DNA of 64,000 nt from Sinohyriopsis cumingii (GCA_028554795.2 CM068828.1:14746814-14810813); one strand, 5' to 3'; shown: positions 26,401 to 38,676, counted from the first letter of the stretch. The notes: generated by a model from the sequence alone, not told the origin. Program-made: numbers and translations.

Positions 26401-26639
26401 ATTTTGTATTTTACGATCAACGGGGTTCTCTTGGTAGTTTCCTCTCGTAGCTGCTGTTCCACTCCGATTATTTTTTCACGTCGGTACGGCTTAGGGTCTG
26501 TGATAGTTTTCTATCAATAACACCATTGCGCTTTCAATGTACGACAGGCAGACCTTGTCCGGTATCATCATCACGTGCAGGCACAACACGCAAGCGCAAC
26601 TCTAGCCAATTACCATTTTTTGACTGGCATCGGTGAATT

Positions 26640-26807
26640 CTACTCCGCTATTGCAGAACAATCCCATAGCATTTTCGCACATGTTGCTGCAGTCAACGCT
26701 TTGGCATTTTCACGTGCTAATGGAATAACATCTAGCTGACCTCGAGTTGGATTTGTTACACCAAGGTGGTTCCAGCTGTCAATTATTTCTATCTGGTCTT
26801 TAAACAT
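26640..26807 (-). pseudogene. Unknown P1 protein remnant, about 55 codons
   Basis: Opens with ATG overlapping the end of the next upstream frame (26800-27084) and stops at 26640-26642. The tight overlap resembles compact viral coding. No family recognised. Confidence 0.4.
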
Positions 26808-27084
26808 CGTTATATTTTAGCGTAAACGAGGGTATGGTAACACCATTCTGACGCATATATTCGTCTACAAACTGAACAAAATTCTCATTAATGTTAGCAT
26901 CCGCTGCCAATTGCTTCAACACCCTATCGCTAAATTCCGTAATCACATCACTGCGATCAGATTCCATCAAGTATATACCAAGATGAAATCTAATCTTAAA
27001 CACAAACGCAAAGACGGTTAAGTAACTGATGTGATCAATGTACATTGCCTCAAAATGAATTTTTTCTTTAGCTATCAATGCCAT
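26800..27084 (-). CDS. Unknown P1 protein, 94 residues, probably a remnant
   Basis: An open frame with a C-terminal part rich in charged residues (ESDRSDVITEFSDRVLKQL, FVQFVDEYMRQNG), inside P1 and on the same strand as the surrounding virion-gene remnants. No counterpart was recognised in P2. It could be a remnant of the fibre/vertex gene by position, but no sequence evidence shows that. Confidence 0.35.
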   Translation of the reverse strand: MALIAKEKIHFEAMYIDHISYLTVFAFVFKIRFHLGIYLMESDRSDVITEFSDRVLKQLAADANINENFVQFVDEYMRQNGVTIPSFTLKYNDV

Positions 27085-27373
27085 TGCTGTCGTACATATA
27101 GAAGATTTTTAAAGACAAGTATCGGATTCGTTACGTATTATTATTACTCGTGGACCAGGCAGACTATTTACAATTGCTGCCATTTGACTACATCCGCTGT
27201 AGTAACCAGATATAATAAATATATACGATCCAAACTTGCGTACTGTTAAGATTTAGGTTTATCAATGCCATTTATATTATCCAAAACAAATCCGACCATT
27301 TGCTATTTTATTACCATCGGTTATTTTTCTGCTTTCCTGCTCAAAATATGTAAGTATGTTGTAAATGAACTTC

Positions 27374-27568
27374 CTATGCGTGTTGGTGCGAGCAAGCTAG
27401 AGATTTGATTAATTGTATATTATCTTGTTGTAATATTCCCACTACCGACATATTCGTTGATAAATGCAACCGACACGCCGCTGTCCCTGATTCAAGCATT
27501 TTCAGTGACCTCAGCCAAGTTCTTTGCGACAGGTCTTTCAACTTGAGAATAATATTTTGAATGTCCAC
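27374..27568 (-). pseudogene. Unknown P1 frame downstream of the protease remnant
   Basis: A 64-codon frame that follows the protease remnant, where P2 has its fibre-like gene. No shared motif was found, so no function is assigned. Confidence 0.3.
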
Positions 27569-27599
27569 TTCTTACATTTTCTGTTTGCAAGGTTGATCT

Positions 27600-27965
27600 T
27601 CGAAAATCACAGGCCACTGACAACACGACTAGTAAACCATTCAAATCCGCTTTGTGGCAAATTGGCTTAGATCCACTGTGAGCTCTACAGTGCAAGCACC
27701 TCCTCAACGACAATAAGACCGCATATGTAACCATCCAACCGTGATTTTACTGGCATAGTCCAATGAAAGAACGGCAGATGATTTGGTCGTCCAAGTCCAC
27801 CAGGTCCCGGATAAATAATTAACCGCTTCGACTGGTCTCGCAAGTCCATGCCAGTGAACATACAAACTATGTTGAGGTAACACTACGTATGCCACCCACT
27901 GAGTGCCAGGGACTGTTGATGAATCCAGGTTGGTGATACCAGTTTTGCGTGTGCGTTGCATCACG
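27600..27965 (-). pseudogene. Adenain-type maturation protease remnant (P1)
   Basis: One frame shows KTGITNLDSSTVPGTQWVAYVV, aligning with the P2 protease segment ETGIINLDGSSGAGTHWVAYAI; the catalytic His is replaced by Gln here. A second frame downstream shows SKPICHKADLNGLLVVLS, aligning with the catalytic-Cys region DPPICGREVLNVLAAIS. The frameshift and the lost His make it inactive. Family knowledge: this cysteine protease processes virion proteins in adenoviruses and Polintons. Confidence 0.85.
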
Positions 27966-28135
27966 ATGCAAGTTCATCGCGCATAAAAACACCAAGAAAA
28001 TGTTTAATTGATTTATCCATCGCGAGTAAGTTTAGACTGGTCAACAGCGCGATCTTCTGCGACTGGGTAATTGAAGACTCGTGCCGGGAAATCGAATGCC
28101 TCTTTGTTTTCTATGCGTCCTCCGACAGCCTTTTA

Positions 28136-28335
28136 AAACAAGGCCATTTCTGATGTAGTTCCGACAGCTTCTAAAGCTGCATCTTTTGCAATCGTTGGGA
28201 CCGCTGCTGATAACAATGCTGGAAAGGCCGCAAGCAATGGAAATATTCCACCGGTCTTTTGCATTTGTGCCACCTCTGACTCGGATAATGGTAATGTTAC
28301 TGAAGTGTATTTGTGTTTGGGCGAGCTGTGTTTTG
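28136..28335 (-). pseudogene. pX-like virion protein, C-terminal part (P1), split by a SINE
   Basis: Contains QKTGGIFPLLAAFPALLSAAVP, matching the hydrophobic KxTGGIFPLLAAIPALIAAAAP segment of the P2 and P3 proteins. The N-terminal part of the same gene lies at 28614-28725, beyond an inserted SINE B. Confidence 0.85.
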
Positions 28336-28613
28336 GTCCGCCACATCGCTCTGGTGGCATCGGTGGTAGAGCGTCCGCCTGTGAAGCGGGAGGTCGCGGG
28401 TTCGAACCCCGGCCGAATCATACCAAAGACTTATAAAATTGACACTAACAGCTGCTTCGCTTGGCGCTCAGCATTGAGAGGTTAGTGTTAGGACTGGTTG
28501 GCCTGGTGTTAGGATAATGGGACATCATGCTACACGTCTGCAGAATGATGTCCCAGTGCTAGACATTATTATAAGCTGTCACACTGCAGACATAAGTCAG
28601 CCACACTGGAACA
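28336..28613 (+). mobile_element. SINE family B, inserted in the P1 pX-like gene
   Basis: The head is a good tRNA mimic with an A box (TGGCATCGGTGGTAGAG), an anticodon-like loop with GTG (His-like) and a B box (GGGTTCGAACCCC). The body matches 13621-13925. Short similar sequences GCCACA flank it (a weak target duplication). It separates the two halves of the P1 pX-like gene, so it postdates P1 insertion. Confidence 0.88.
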
Positions 28614-28725
28614 TTTCAAGTTAATTTTGCTGCAGAGAGTTTCATTGTGTCCCCACAATTATTTTCAATTGCTTGTTTGATTTTCAGCTAACTTTGAGTA
28701 AGTTCGAAATTTACTTCGTGATAGG
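28614..28725 (-). pseudogene. pX-like virion protein, N-terminal part (P1)
   Basis: The minus-strand frame starts MSYHEVNFELTQS and contains an in-frame stop. It aligns with the MSYSVVSVELTDGQVKKL start of the P2 protein. It is the upstream half of the gene interrupted by the SINE at 28336-28613. Confidence 0.8.
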
Positions 28726-28793
28726 ACATTATTATTCAAATACGTAACACGTTCAATTATGAATTTCCAACAGGTGCATGGATCACCAGCACC

Positions 28794-29196
28794 TTACAAC
28801 AACAGCGTCTTGTCGGAAAGTATCACATCATAGTATCTATAACCAGAACCAGAGTTACCGATACGTGCATGAAAATACTTGTTGACAACGGACTGCCTGA
28901 ACAACTCCAGATTTTCCAATAAAAAGTAATAAATCGGATACAGCGCACGAAAGTCTTGTTGAGAAATCTGCAAACCAGTGTCGAAGTTTTGATTCCAGTC
29001 CATGTAGGGCCGCAGACAGTGATATGCCCGTGCAATTTTGCGGAGTGGTTCCAGCATAGTTAAGCTGAATCCCTTCCAAAGGTTCGTGACTGCCGTTCAA
29101 CCTCAAAGAGGCCTCAGTCACGTCTGAGTTGTCAAATACCATTTGGCTCTGTGTTTGGTCATTTACTAGCACTGTAAGTTGAAACTCCAGAAACAC
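28794..29196 (-). pseudogene. Major capsid protein, C-terminal remnant (P1)
   Basis: Two overlapping frames align with the end of the P2 capsid protein: RLNGSHEPLEGIQLNYAG against RINGQQEPSEDIQLNYGD, then NFDTGLQISQQDFRALYPIY against NVDTGLQISQLDFKNLYPIY, and finally ILSDKTLLL. The frameshift and the absence of the N-terminal two thirds show a pseudogene. Confidence 0.9.
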
Positions 29197-29859
29197 GTGT
29201 TTTGGTGCAGTAAGACCATGCTGAGTACTTATTTACCAGGTAAACTGCCTCACAATAACAGTGGGTGGGTGTTCGTCTGTGGTATGCGCGAGAAATGACA
29301 ACGTTGACGAGGATCCGGACTGTATAAACGACAACACGCGCGAGTCTCTACACAGTGAAGGGGTTAATACAGTCATACATAATGTCAATATATCTAACTC
29401 AAACCTGCCATCAGCAGCATCTTCATCACGTCAAATGGTATCATTGGAGTTGATTTTATGAAACAAGGAGACTGTGTATTTTATCTCCAAATATCACATT
29501 GCGAACATATCTGCAAAGCCCTTCACTTCCAAAAATATCTCACATGAAAGGAAAGATCTTGCACTTGCAGTTCTATTTTTAACTGATTGGGATCTCTGGC
29601 TGGATAGGAGTAATACTGAAAATCTCGTTAGCTTCGATCCACTAAAACTGGCGCTCCTATGTCAAAAAATGGATCAAATGCTACTTTAAGCTTTGACATG
29701 TTTAATAGATTAATGATTCTCTTTAATGTGTAAATCCACTCCCTACGGCCAGATTTGCGATCTCGGAATGTGACAATCGCTGTTGACCGGTTTCGTTAAC
29801 GATTTGACTGGTTAATTCAGTCGATGACAAAGTAACTGGAGTCGTCTTTGGTGCTCATG

Positions 29860-30125
29860 TTACTGATCGACGTATTCGATCTCGAAGAGTCTGAGATGCC
29901 TGCGAGTCCAGTTCTTTTAATCGATCCACGGCGGAACTTTTAACACTATCCACAACAGGCATAACCACTTACTTTACTATGGGAACTGCATATGAGGTCA
30001 GAGCTGAGTGACTTCGGTACGCTCACAAATAATCCATGAACAACGTCAATGAGCCCAGTTCCGTAGTAGGTCTTGCGCACAGGTTTTCTCGCGTTAACTA
30101 CACACGTCTGTAGTTGTTGTTATTA
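29860..30125 (-). pseudogene. pVI-like virion protein remnant (P1)
   Basis: The minus-strand translation contains VVNARKPVRKTYYGTGL and then a hydrophobic GLF segment, aligning with VVNSRLPVYRAYYGDGL...AGLF at the start of the 162-residue P2 protein (47106-47594). In-frame stops follow. Confidence 0.75.
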
Positions 30126-30164
30126 TTAAATCGGGTCGATCTCTAATATACAATTGCATCGTCA

Positions 30165-30870
30165 ATGTTTCACCCGCAGATCCACCACGTCTTGATCAAT
30201 CACGTAAAAACGAATATGGGTCAGCCGATTATTACATGGCCGATACATAGGTGCTGCGAACTGAATCGAGATCAAATCACCTGGTTCCACCGGTGATGAA
30301 AACCCAAACAAAATATACCACAGTTACGCCTGTCGCGTCGGTCCTGTTTCGTAACTGCTACTGATGGCACCACAGGTTATATTGACTTGAATCGTTGAGA
30401 TTATTCTCACAATGTCAGGCAAGATATGACATCCAGTCGCTTTAGGTCCTGCATGCAAAATGTGCATGCTTTCGGGAAGATATTGGAACCATCCAAGCAC
30501 AGTTTTCAACAATGTCTGTCCAATGTTAACCAGATGTTGTTAAGATTCAATGGCAGTAACGGAGCTGAGTTTAGGATCGTGTTCGCGAATATAAATTTTG
30601 GAGTCCTTGTCAGTCAACACCGAAATTCTACGTCGAACCTAGATATTGATTGGGGGCAATATCGTACGCCCCAGAGGGAGTTTGATGGTGTGCCAAGTAG
30701 TACCATTATCTGATGAAAACACAAGGGAATTATCCGCGGGCAGACCACCAAATGGTTTGGATTGGATATTAGGCTAACAGTAATATGCTCGATACGAGTG
30801 TGCGTTAGTCGCAACAGTCACAGGTGCAGAAAGAGTTACACTGAATTCCGGTTTGGTGGACGAGATGGTA
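30165..30870 (-). pseudogene. Penton-like protein remnant (P1)
   Basis: Three blocks in changing frames align with the P2 protein: MITISSTKPEFSVTLSAPV (start), SKIYIREHDPKLSS...TVLGWFQYLPE (middle) and WYILFGFSSPVEPG...MYRPCNNRLTHIRFYVIDQ (end). The region between the middle and end blocks is short, as in P2, and lacks the extra domain of P3. Confidence 0.88.
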
Positions 30871-30929
30871 ATCATCGAGGTCACACTCTGGTGTGTGTGT
30901 ACAAACACCTGTTGCGTTGAAGCATAACT

Positions 30930-32085
30930 TTAAAAAAAAAACCGTCTCATTTGTTTCAGGATTCATCATCGGTGTTGTACATGTCATGAATATCTTCAAC
31001 AAGTGTTCGTGCATCAGCGTGCGATATGTATCTCTGTCTATGAGATCGTTGCTGATGCGCCACTGGCAAATCGATGTAGTCTTATTAATGATTTTGGGGA
31101 CATTGTTGATCGCATGAACTGATCCGACAAGTATATCCAATCGATCAGCAAGTTAGTGAGAGTCTCACAGACCACGGTGTGCAAGCACCCCATGTCCTTT
31201 CCTTGTTTTGGTGGCAGTGCTTGATCGTTTGCTGGTATTAATCTTGGTAACGGCTGATGTGTCAAATTATTTACTTGTTCTTCTAATCATTCTGATATTT
31301 CTTCCAACGCACGAGATTCAGCTTTTTTTCTTGTTTTTCAGGTGTTTTGCAAATTTTTTCTCTTTATTATTATTTGTGGAGGCACACGTTTTGGTTGAAG
31401 TGCGGTTGCTTGATCCAAATATTATTCTGTCTCAATTTAAATGGTTTGTTGAAGTTCTTTTACTTCTCCATGCAAGAGTCTTATATAATGTCGAATCTCT
31501 TGAATTGATGAAATCATTTTCCCATCTTTAGCGAAATTAAGTACGCCATTATAATGCTCGAACAGTTCACCAGAGGTGTGTTTAAACCCAGTAAATTCCC
31601 TTATACCCATGTGGCCCATACGTTTCTTTTATGTTTTGAAATGATTATTTGATCACTAAATCTCTTTAGCTATGGGATGAAGTCAAACCTATCTAAATAG
31701 GGTCTTAAAGATCCATTGGAGGTCTTTTTCATTAAACTTTTGTGTAGGTGTTTCCAGCTTTGACTGCTGCATAGGTGGTGGCTCTTCATGTTCTCCGACA
31801 TCTTTGACTGAAGTAGGCATATCTGGCAAATGTGTAATTAAGTCTGTAGTTGCTTGTGTCACTTTTTTATAGCCTTGGTGTGCTTAGTTATCTTACGAGC
31901 TGGACTGGTCCTTCTTCTGTTCTCGCGGACAATGTCACTTGCTCCGCTGTGGCCTTTGTGGCTATTTTAATTTCCTAGGCACGTTCCGCAGTTTCTTTCG
32001 TGAGTTTTGATCAGCGGCTCAAATGTTTATTCCAACCCCGCTGTGAGGTTTTCTCGCGCAGTCTGTCACGAATGTAACATATTTT
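30930..32085 (-). pseudogene. Remnant of the conserved 314-residue P2 protein
   Basis: The C-terminal block LDILVGSVHAINNVPKIINK...DRDTYRTLMHEHL aligns with LEVLIGGKRAGNNSPEIINE...DINAYRTLIDELV of the P2 protein 46133-47077. An IRDRLREKTSQR block near 32040 matches its N-terminal LRDRVREKLQTR. The middle is not alignable. Shared between two distant lineages, so it is probably a core structural or assembly gene; the function is unknown. Confidence 0.75.
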
Positions 32086-32199
32086 TGACATTTTTGCGGC
32101 TTTCAATTACTTTGTGAATTAATTATTGCTGTTCACGGTCGGCTTCAGGGAGTTTTCTCACATATTCTATGGTATTGTTGCCAGGCATTTTTTTAATAG

Positions 32200-32935
32200 G
32201 ATTGTTTGTTAAATTTACATATTCGTGTCCAAACCCGCACGATACTTGCATATCCTACCATTAGTCAAATCAATCGTGAGAAAAATATTCGGGTTTGTAG
32301 TAATCCACAAAAGCATGTCACGAAATTCATCCCAGGAATGGTCGGCGGCACACCAAGTTCAGTGGATATTTCCAAGACCATGCGAATCAACGCCACGAAA
32401 TATTGTCAGCATGTTACAGTTGTCACGGATCACTTTGAGCACAGGTGGATCATTCAGTCAATTAAATCAGATTTATGTTTTTGTGCCGTGTTTTTATGCC
32501 GGCCTCGAGAAAATATTTGTTTCGGGATTGACTTGATTCTCGAGAATCACATCGTCGTACACCACCATCTTACTTTTGCTGGCATCCTAATCGCCAACGA
32601 CAGAGACGTCATCAATGTTTGAAAAGAAATCGATCTTGAACGACAAAGTCATTTTAATATTGCTACTACTTCTTTATGCATTCTGAACATATCTGAGCAC
32701 ATTATAAACCTGTTTATCATCAGCCGACATTACGTACAGCCGATCCCAGGTTAACCATCGTAAAACCATTTTCAGCAACAATTGAGTTTTACCGGAACCG
32801 GCAGGGTGAATTATGAGTCCCCGAACTGAATTTGGGAACACGGTTTCATCAGTATGCTTGGCCGGTTTATGTGTTGCTTGTGCGGAGAAATCAGTGATGG
32901 CAAAATCATCTGCTCATTTTCTTTTGCTTGATCAC
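32200..32935 (-). pseudogene. FtsK/A32-type packaging ATPase remnant (P1)
   Basis: The minus-strand frame near 32900-32700 reads ITDFSAQATHKPAKHT...FPNSVRGLIIHPAGSGKTQLLLKMVLRW. It keeps the Walker A motif and matches the P2 ATPase N-terminus. Blocks further down (32500-32250) match the Walker B and sensor parts in other frames. As in P2, it is divergently arranged with the zinc-ribbon gene. Confidence 0.88.
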
Positions 32936-32967
32936 ACTGAATAATTGACTGTCGTTATAATGCGATC

Positions 32968-33267
32968 ATGTCTTTATATTGCGTAAGATGTCTTGCCAAA
33001 ACACGTACCAGAAATCCAACTCAAGTTCAGACACGGAAAGGACGACCAGCTGTTACGGGAACTTTTGCTCAATGTGGAGCAAAGAAATTTACTTTTATCG
33101 GAACCTCCGGTATCACGAAATGCCTCTCACACGTCCGCCAGCAACAATACGTCAGTGGACACATACAAACCGTGATAGTCACCGAGGATTTTTGCACTCG
33201 AACGCAGACCAAACTTTCTTGCATGTTCGTTGTCCGCGGTGGAAATACCTTCTTGCACCAGCGATAA
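32968..33267 (+). pseudogene. Zinc-ribbon protein (P1)
   Basis: Starts MSLYCVRCLAKTRTRNPTQVQ and retains both Cys pairs (CVRC, then AQCGAKKFTF with the first Cys changed: FAQC). It aligns with the P2 zinc ribbon. Similarity ends after about 45 residues, and no phospholipase domain follows in any frame. Confidence 0.8.
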
Positions 33268-33529
33268 ATAAAACGCTTCAATCGGTGGCAGCTGAGTTTA
33301 GGCAGATTTGTTCCTCTCGTTCATATACTCGTACGAATCCATGCCCTTCGTCGTGATTAGGTCCGTATTGCTGGGACAGTATCGAAAAATGATTTTGAAG
33401 ATCTCCGCCGTTACATTGCTAATTCCCCAGGGACGAATTCATAAACTGGATCGAATCGATGAACTGCAATTGTCTCAGCCGAAGCATCATGTATTTTTTT
33501 TTCTTGTTGTTTGGGATCAGGCTAATCGG

Positions 33530-34050
33530 TGAGTTGGATGCCGTGGCTACTGGTTGCATGATCAAGTGACATCGTACCCACGCAGGTTATGAAGCACCAC
33601 ATGAATTTTGGTTTTGTCGGGATAAATTCTCAATTACAGATTACACGCGTTGTGTGCGGAACCTCTGTATGAGTCATTGATGTGATCATAAACTTTGGTA
33701 TCGCTGGAAGTGAAAGCTTTTTCACAAATCCAGCAGTGACTGGATGAGGAGAGCTCAAGAATGTTATCCTCCGTCACAATTGCTCCTGCTGGTGAATCGA
33801 GCTGCTGCCGAATCTATCTCTATTTGACTTCGATCGATCTGAGAAATACATACGCTGTGACTGGAGTACCTTTAGCACGATAAAGGCCTGGCGACTCTGT
33901 TTTATCATCACATAGAACCACAAAACATAGCCCACCCCCTTATGGAATTTGTCTAGAGACTTACACAGTCTTATCAATATCAGACTCATTTGGTTCTTTG
34001 TTTGCAGAGCTGCTTTCCACTGCAACATTCAGGCATTCAAAATTCACGTA
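33530..34050 (-). pseudogene. Conventional Polinton DNA polymerase B fragment (P1)
   Basis: The minus-strand frame at 33760-33540 reads CWICEKAFTSSDTKVYDHI...YRGSAHNACNL, then (after a stop) KIHVVLHNLRGYD. This Cys-pair finger plus HNLxGYD signature is typical of protein-primed family-B polymerases of Polintons and related viruses. A further block (VGYVLWFY) lies upstream. The catalytic palm motifs are absent, so most of the gene has been deleted. It is unlike the P2 polymerase. Confidence 0.8.
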
Positions 34051-34750
34051 AATGATATACGAGACTTTCATCTTTCACTGCATTGCTGTAAATTTGACAG
34101 TGTATTTTTACCAGGCTCGGGCATGATTGTGCGCTGAGGTTTTTCACTGATACCACCGCAGTATTGGTGAGTAGTTCCTGTGTGTTAAATACATGCATAG
34201 AATGTCTGCACCGATAATTCTTGCCGTGGCACTTGCTGTGCTATTTAAGTTAACTGCCAAATTTACCAATTTTTAATGTACTATGAATTTATTTCAGAAA
34301 ATCCCTACAACATTTATGTACCTCTTTAATGAACTTATATGACGCATTCAGACAATTCCACAATATCTATTTGTTGGACACATTCTTCAGATTGCATTCG
34401 CTTGGAAAACGGACGCAGCCATTTTTAACTTCAATAAGCTCTTTCACCAACTTCTGAGAATCAATAGTCTCACTGCCTCTCAATGGCATATATATAGCTG
34501 CTAAAAATTTATTATACATGAGATATTCACAATTCGACTATATTTTCCTCGGTACATATACCTGTGGTTATAAGGACCATAACACAAACTGTGGAAGAAA
34601 TCAATACACAGCATATACTGATATAGGCACAATAATAAACGAATGTACCATATAGGCTTGGCAAAGTGTGTATATCAATCACTACTGTAGGCGCAGTCAA
34701 TGAGTGTACTATATTGATCACTATAGTAAACTTGAGTGGTAAGAAAATGA

Positions 34751-34967
34751 TGCTTGGCCTTATTCGATACCCTATGGGGACACGACCCGCCGTTTAAAAC
34801 TCTAACCCCATGACTGACACACTCGCGTCACATTGTGTTTACACTTCTAACAAACCCTCGACAAAAAAAGTAACCAAAATATACACGGGTCAAGTTGAGG
34901 TTAACTTGTCATGGGGGTAAGAGGCGAGGACGGCTGTCCGGGGACACAAAGCGTAGGGAATGAGGCT
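34751..34967 (-). repeat. Right TIR of Polinton P1
   Basis: Reverse-complement partner of 25663-25866. The inner end TGCTTGGCCTTATTC and the outer end GAATGAGGCT are well conserved. Confidence 0.85.
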
Positions 34968-35144
34968 AAACAGCCATCTAGTACTACTTATTATCATGGA
35001 GAACGGTATATAATATTTTGATAATTGTTAGTCTTATCTTAAATACGACCACATGTAAGCAGAAACCGGCAACATCATGCTCAACAAGCTAGATAATTTA
35101 TGGAAGACGAACACATACGACAAATGGAGTCTGAGATTGTTCAC

Positions 35145-38100
35145 TCTTTTTCCACTGTGTCCCAGACCCAAGCTAATTATGAATGTTATGGTTGTCACGG
35201 TGCCCCAGGTAATTATGAATCTAATGGGAGCATGATCTGAGATGAGACGCTAGGGTCAGAACGAGGCAGAAGAGTTTGAAGGTACCAGAGGGTTAAGATC
35301 GATGATGATGTAGAAGATAAAAGTGTACTCATTGTTAGACTTATAGTTGTGTAATAGTAAATACAGGAATAAGAACATCGTAATGTTATTGATACCACGA
35401 AGAATAATATGCATAAATAGCAAGGCCTCCTTGACATTAGTGGTGTCATAAGTGGTATGGGAGAAGCTTAAAATTATTCTTTTATGTGGACCTTGGGAAG
35501 TGGAATAAAATTAAAAAGAACAGACGAAACGGTGTTGATTCGTGCTCTGACGAAACGGAGCTAAAACATTAAATAATTACACCTCCAGACGTTTAGAGAG
35601 AAATGAAAGAAAATTTTGCAACTGGCATAACAGCTCTGAGAATATATCCCCAGAAAACAGATATAATAATGATAGAAAATTTGAGATGCTTCCAACACTG
35701 CAAAGAGGCCGGACGGCAGACTACTTTGAAGATCCTGATGTCACGGAATTGTGAGTACTTGGTGTTTTAGCATTATAGCTGAACGAAAATGTGCTCGTGT
35801 TTTGGTGTTTTTTTTTTTTTTGACTGCGTACAGAGTTTTCCAGAGTGGTTTATTTACGTCGTAACCTATTTTAAAATACTGAGTTCGGTTCAACCAATGC
35901 TGCACGAGCAACGTGTCTGTATTGAGGAAACCGATTACCTTAAGCCTTCTGGCCGTGGGTTTCACCATAACCAGGGTACTTACAGAGTCAAGTCTGATGA
36001 CTGTGTTATCAAAATACAACGAAGTTTGTCAGGAAGCTGTCTACTTTACGGCTGGCTTACTGTATGGAACAAAAATCCTGTAGGGCAAAATATATTACAG
36101 AGTGATTGTCACGGAATGGTGTAAATGTTGTTAATTAAATACATGTACTCGGGTTTCGTTTCTTTTTCTCTGTACAACGATACCCGAGGGTGATTATAAT
36201 ATGGTCTATGTATTTCGAAATTGTGAGTACGATTCGTCCTGTGCCACACGTGCAAGGTGCCTTTGATAAAGAATAACGAAAATTCTAAAGGTATAAATAC
36301 GTTACTACCTGTAAAGGACCTTTACAATACTAATGGTTTTGTCAGCAAGCGGCCTGCTTAAAGGATTCGCACAACTCCAGCTGTAGGGGTAGGTAATGTT
36401 TTGGGTTTTAAGTGATAACTAGTGTATTACCATATTTGCCTTTGCATGTTTGTTATAGTTTTCTTTACATACCATAATGCGTGCATTTTTTATTCTTGTT
36501 GCGACGTAGTGCAGGACTTATATTGGTAATGTAAAGCTACATTTTTTAAAAAAGAATTGTTTACTATTGTCTTATCAAGCAGGGTTAGGTTTACTATTGA
36601 ACCTCTGTTTTGTAATTGCCATTATAATATAATCTTTTTAACTTACCATGTATAACGTCCTTACGTTATGTCTGTATCAAGTTTAGTACACTGTATCGGG
36701 TATATTTTCAGCTGAGTTTTTGATGGTAGGAATATCCGGGGTGTCCGGTGTTGTCAGAGGGTAGAAACGTCCGTGTGTCCGGTGCGTTTAAGGTGCCGGA
36801 GCGTCTAATGTCTAGCGTCCGGAATGTCAAGAGTGACTAAGGTGACCCAGCTGTAGAGCCGTCAAAGGACCAGGGGGACCAGAGGGTCTAATATTTCAAG
36901 TGTCCGGAGGGTCTAATGTTTCAAGTGATCATAGTATTCCGAGGGTCCGGAGTCTATATTGGTTGTGAAATTGATTCGGAGGAGCTGTGGAGCGGATATG
37001 GTGCACGGGTGACGGAGTGCATCTCCACACGTGTATTTTTAGCTGTATGCTAATTTTGGGTTAGTAAGACCCAGTGTATTATTCAGGACTGGAAGGATAG
37101 ATTGTATATCCGTTCTTGTTTAGTGACATAATTTCGCTACCTGAGCGAATACATTTTTTTTTTTACTATGTGTAAACGCTTACATTGTTTACTATTTGAG
37201 TGAACTATATTCATCTTTCCATTATTGAATCATTTGTGAAATCATTTATCCTGTGTTTTAGGGTTACTGACCTAAATTTATTTGTACATTTTTTCCATCT
37301 TTGAAACTGTGCGTTTTTTGTTAAATAGATCCAATATTTGGATTATAAATACGCACACATCTTCATCATCCACTACTCATATAAATCGCCACATTAAACC
37401 ATATATGTGTCGTCAAAACGTGTTCTGTTGCTAATCCGAAATATCCCACCCGGTTATCTTGTTACAGTGATCTACCAAACCATTCAGGAACTGGATGTTT
37501 GTTGAAAGTACATACACCAGCAACTTTTACGGGAGCGATCTTCGGATGTAGAGGTATATAAAATATAAAATGCCTTCTTTTTCGCTGTTCGTATAATGTG
37601 ATAGAATTGTTTGATAAATTGAATGTTCTATTGTTTATTTTATATTTTACAGATGGTCAGACCAAGGTCATATAGCACCATTTTATTATTTAGACCAATT
37701 TAGATTATTTCAAGTTAGCCGTTTAATTACTGAACAGACGAATTGAATTCATTTATAAGTTGCACGTTTAGATGAACGAGAAAATGCTCGAGTTCTTATA
37801 ATTCAATGATATTAATCTTCTCGGATACAGATTCATGTACAAACCTGGTTATTATAATAACAACCTCGCACAGTAGTTCTGATGGAATGATTTAAAATGT
37901 AATTAAGCAACTTCACGTGCATTCATGTGTAACGTTTAACACTGCATTTGTACTTGACCTTGTCTCGTGAACTACACGGCTCTAATTTTATACTTTTGCT
38001 GATATTTTGGATATGGATTCGTAGAACTCTGTAGGGTTTTGCATAACGTGTGCTGCTCTTGATGGTGACGTTGGTTCGGAGAACGATAGTGGTTTTCTCG

Positions 38101-38425
38101 CGGTGAGGGACCAAACTTTCGGGACCTACGGGTCTGCAGCGAATAAGGAGGCCATTGATGGATTCTTCGGAAGACTAGCAGGGTGAGCCATGCGCGGTGA
38201 TTCCGTCACCATTCAATCAGAGCTCTAGAACCTGAAATACATCGTGCTCATTAACTTTACTCCACGAGCTGTGTATGTTCCATTGTTAGATCAGTATTAA
38301 ATATCACGTTGAGTGAAATCCATTATTTACTATCACTATGAGTGAAAATCAGGTCAATTATATTTATATACTACCTGTGGATGAAATATTATTATGCACA
38401 TTGTTGTACAAATTTTATACTTTTG
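35145..38425. other. Intergenic, no gene recognised
   Basis: AT-rich spacer between P1 and the SINE/P2 block. At 36700-36960 there is a loose, degenerate repetition of GTCCGG and GTCTAATGTTTCAAGTG motifs. A 111-codon frame at 35789-36124 has no recognisable domain. Confidence 0.5.
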
Positions 38426-38437
38426 ATCACCATGGTG

Positions 38438-38676
38438 GGGCCCCGAGTGGTCTAAAGCGCTCACCGTTCCGGATCACTGCCATCTCACCTCTGTCTGCGT
38501 GGGTTCGAGTCCAATGCTCGGCTTGCGTGGGTACGTGGGAAAGCCTGCCAGTAGCTTTTCGTGGGTCGGTGGTTCTTTCCTGGGTTTTCCAGGGTTCTTC
38601 CTCCACCAGTTATACTGGCCGCCATGTATAGCCTATCTTGTGCTGAAAAATGGCGTTAAACCCTAAAACAACAACA
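38438..38676 (+). mobile_element. SINE family A
   Basis: Head slightly deleted in the A-box region (GGGCCCCGAGTGGTCTAAAGC), with B box, body and a CCCTAAAACAACAACA tail. It is flanked by a perfect 12-bp target duplication ATCACCATGGTG (38426-38437 and 38677-38688). Confidence 0.95.

Larger units (their letters stand above)
25663..34967. mobile_element. Polinton/Maverick P1, decayed (about 9.3 kb)
   Basis: Defined by the two TIRs and by a series of broken genes homologous to P2: SLATT-like membrane protein, protease, pX-like protein, capsid, pVI-like protein, penton, the 314-residue protein, ATPase, zinc ribbon and a polymerase. Stops and frameshifts are frequent, and no integrase was found. 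Gene order differs from P2 (penton lies between the capsid/pVI block and the ATPase), and sequence identity is low, so P1 is a separate lineage rather than an old copy of P2. A SINE is inserted in it. Confidence 0.9.

Noticed and set aside
28336-28410. tRNA-His-like sequence with good A and B boxes
   Set aside because: It is the head of a dispersed SINE with a shared body downstream and imperfect acceptor pairing; not a functional tRNA gene.
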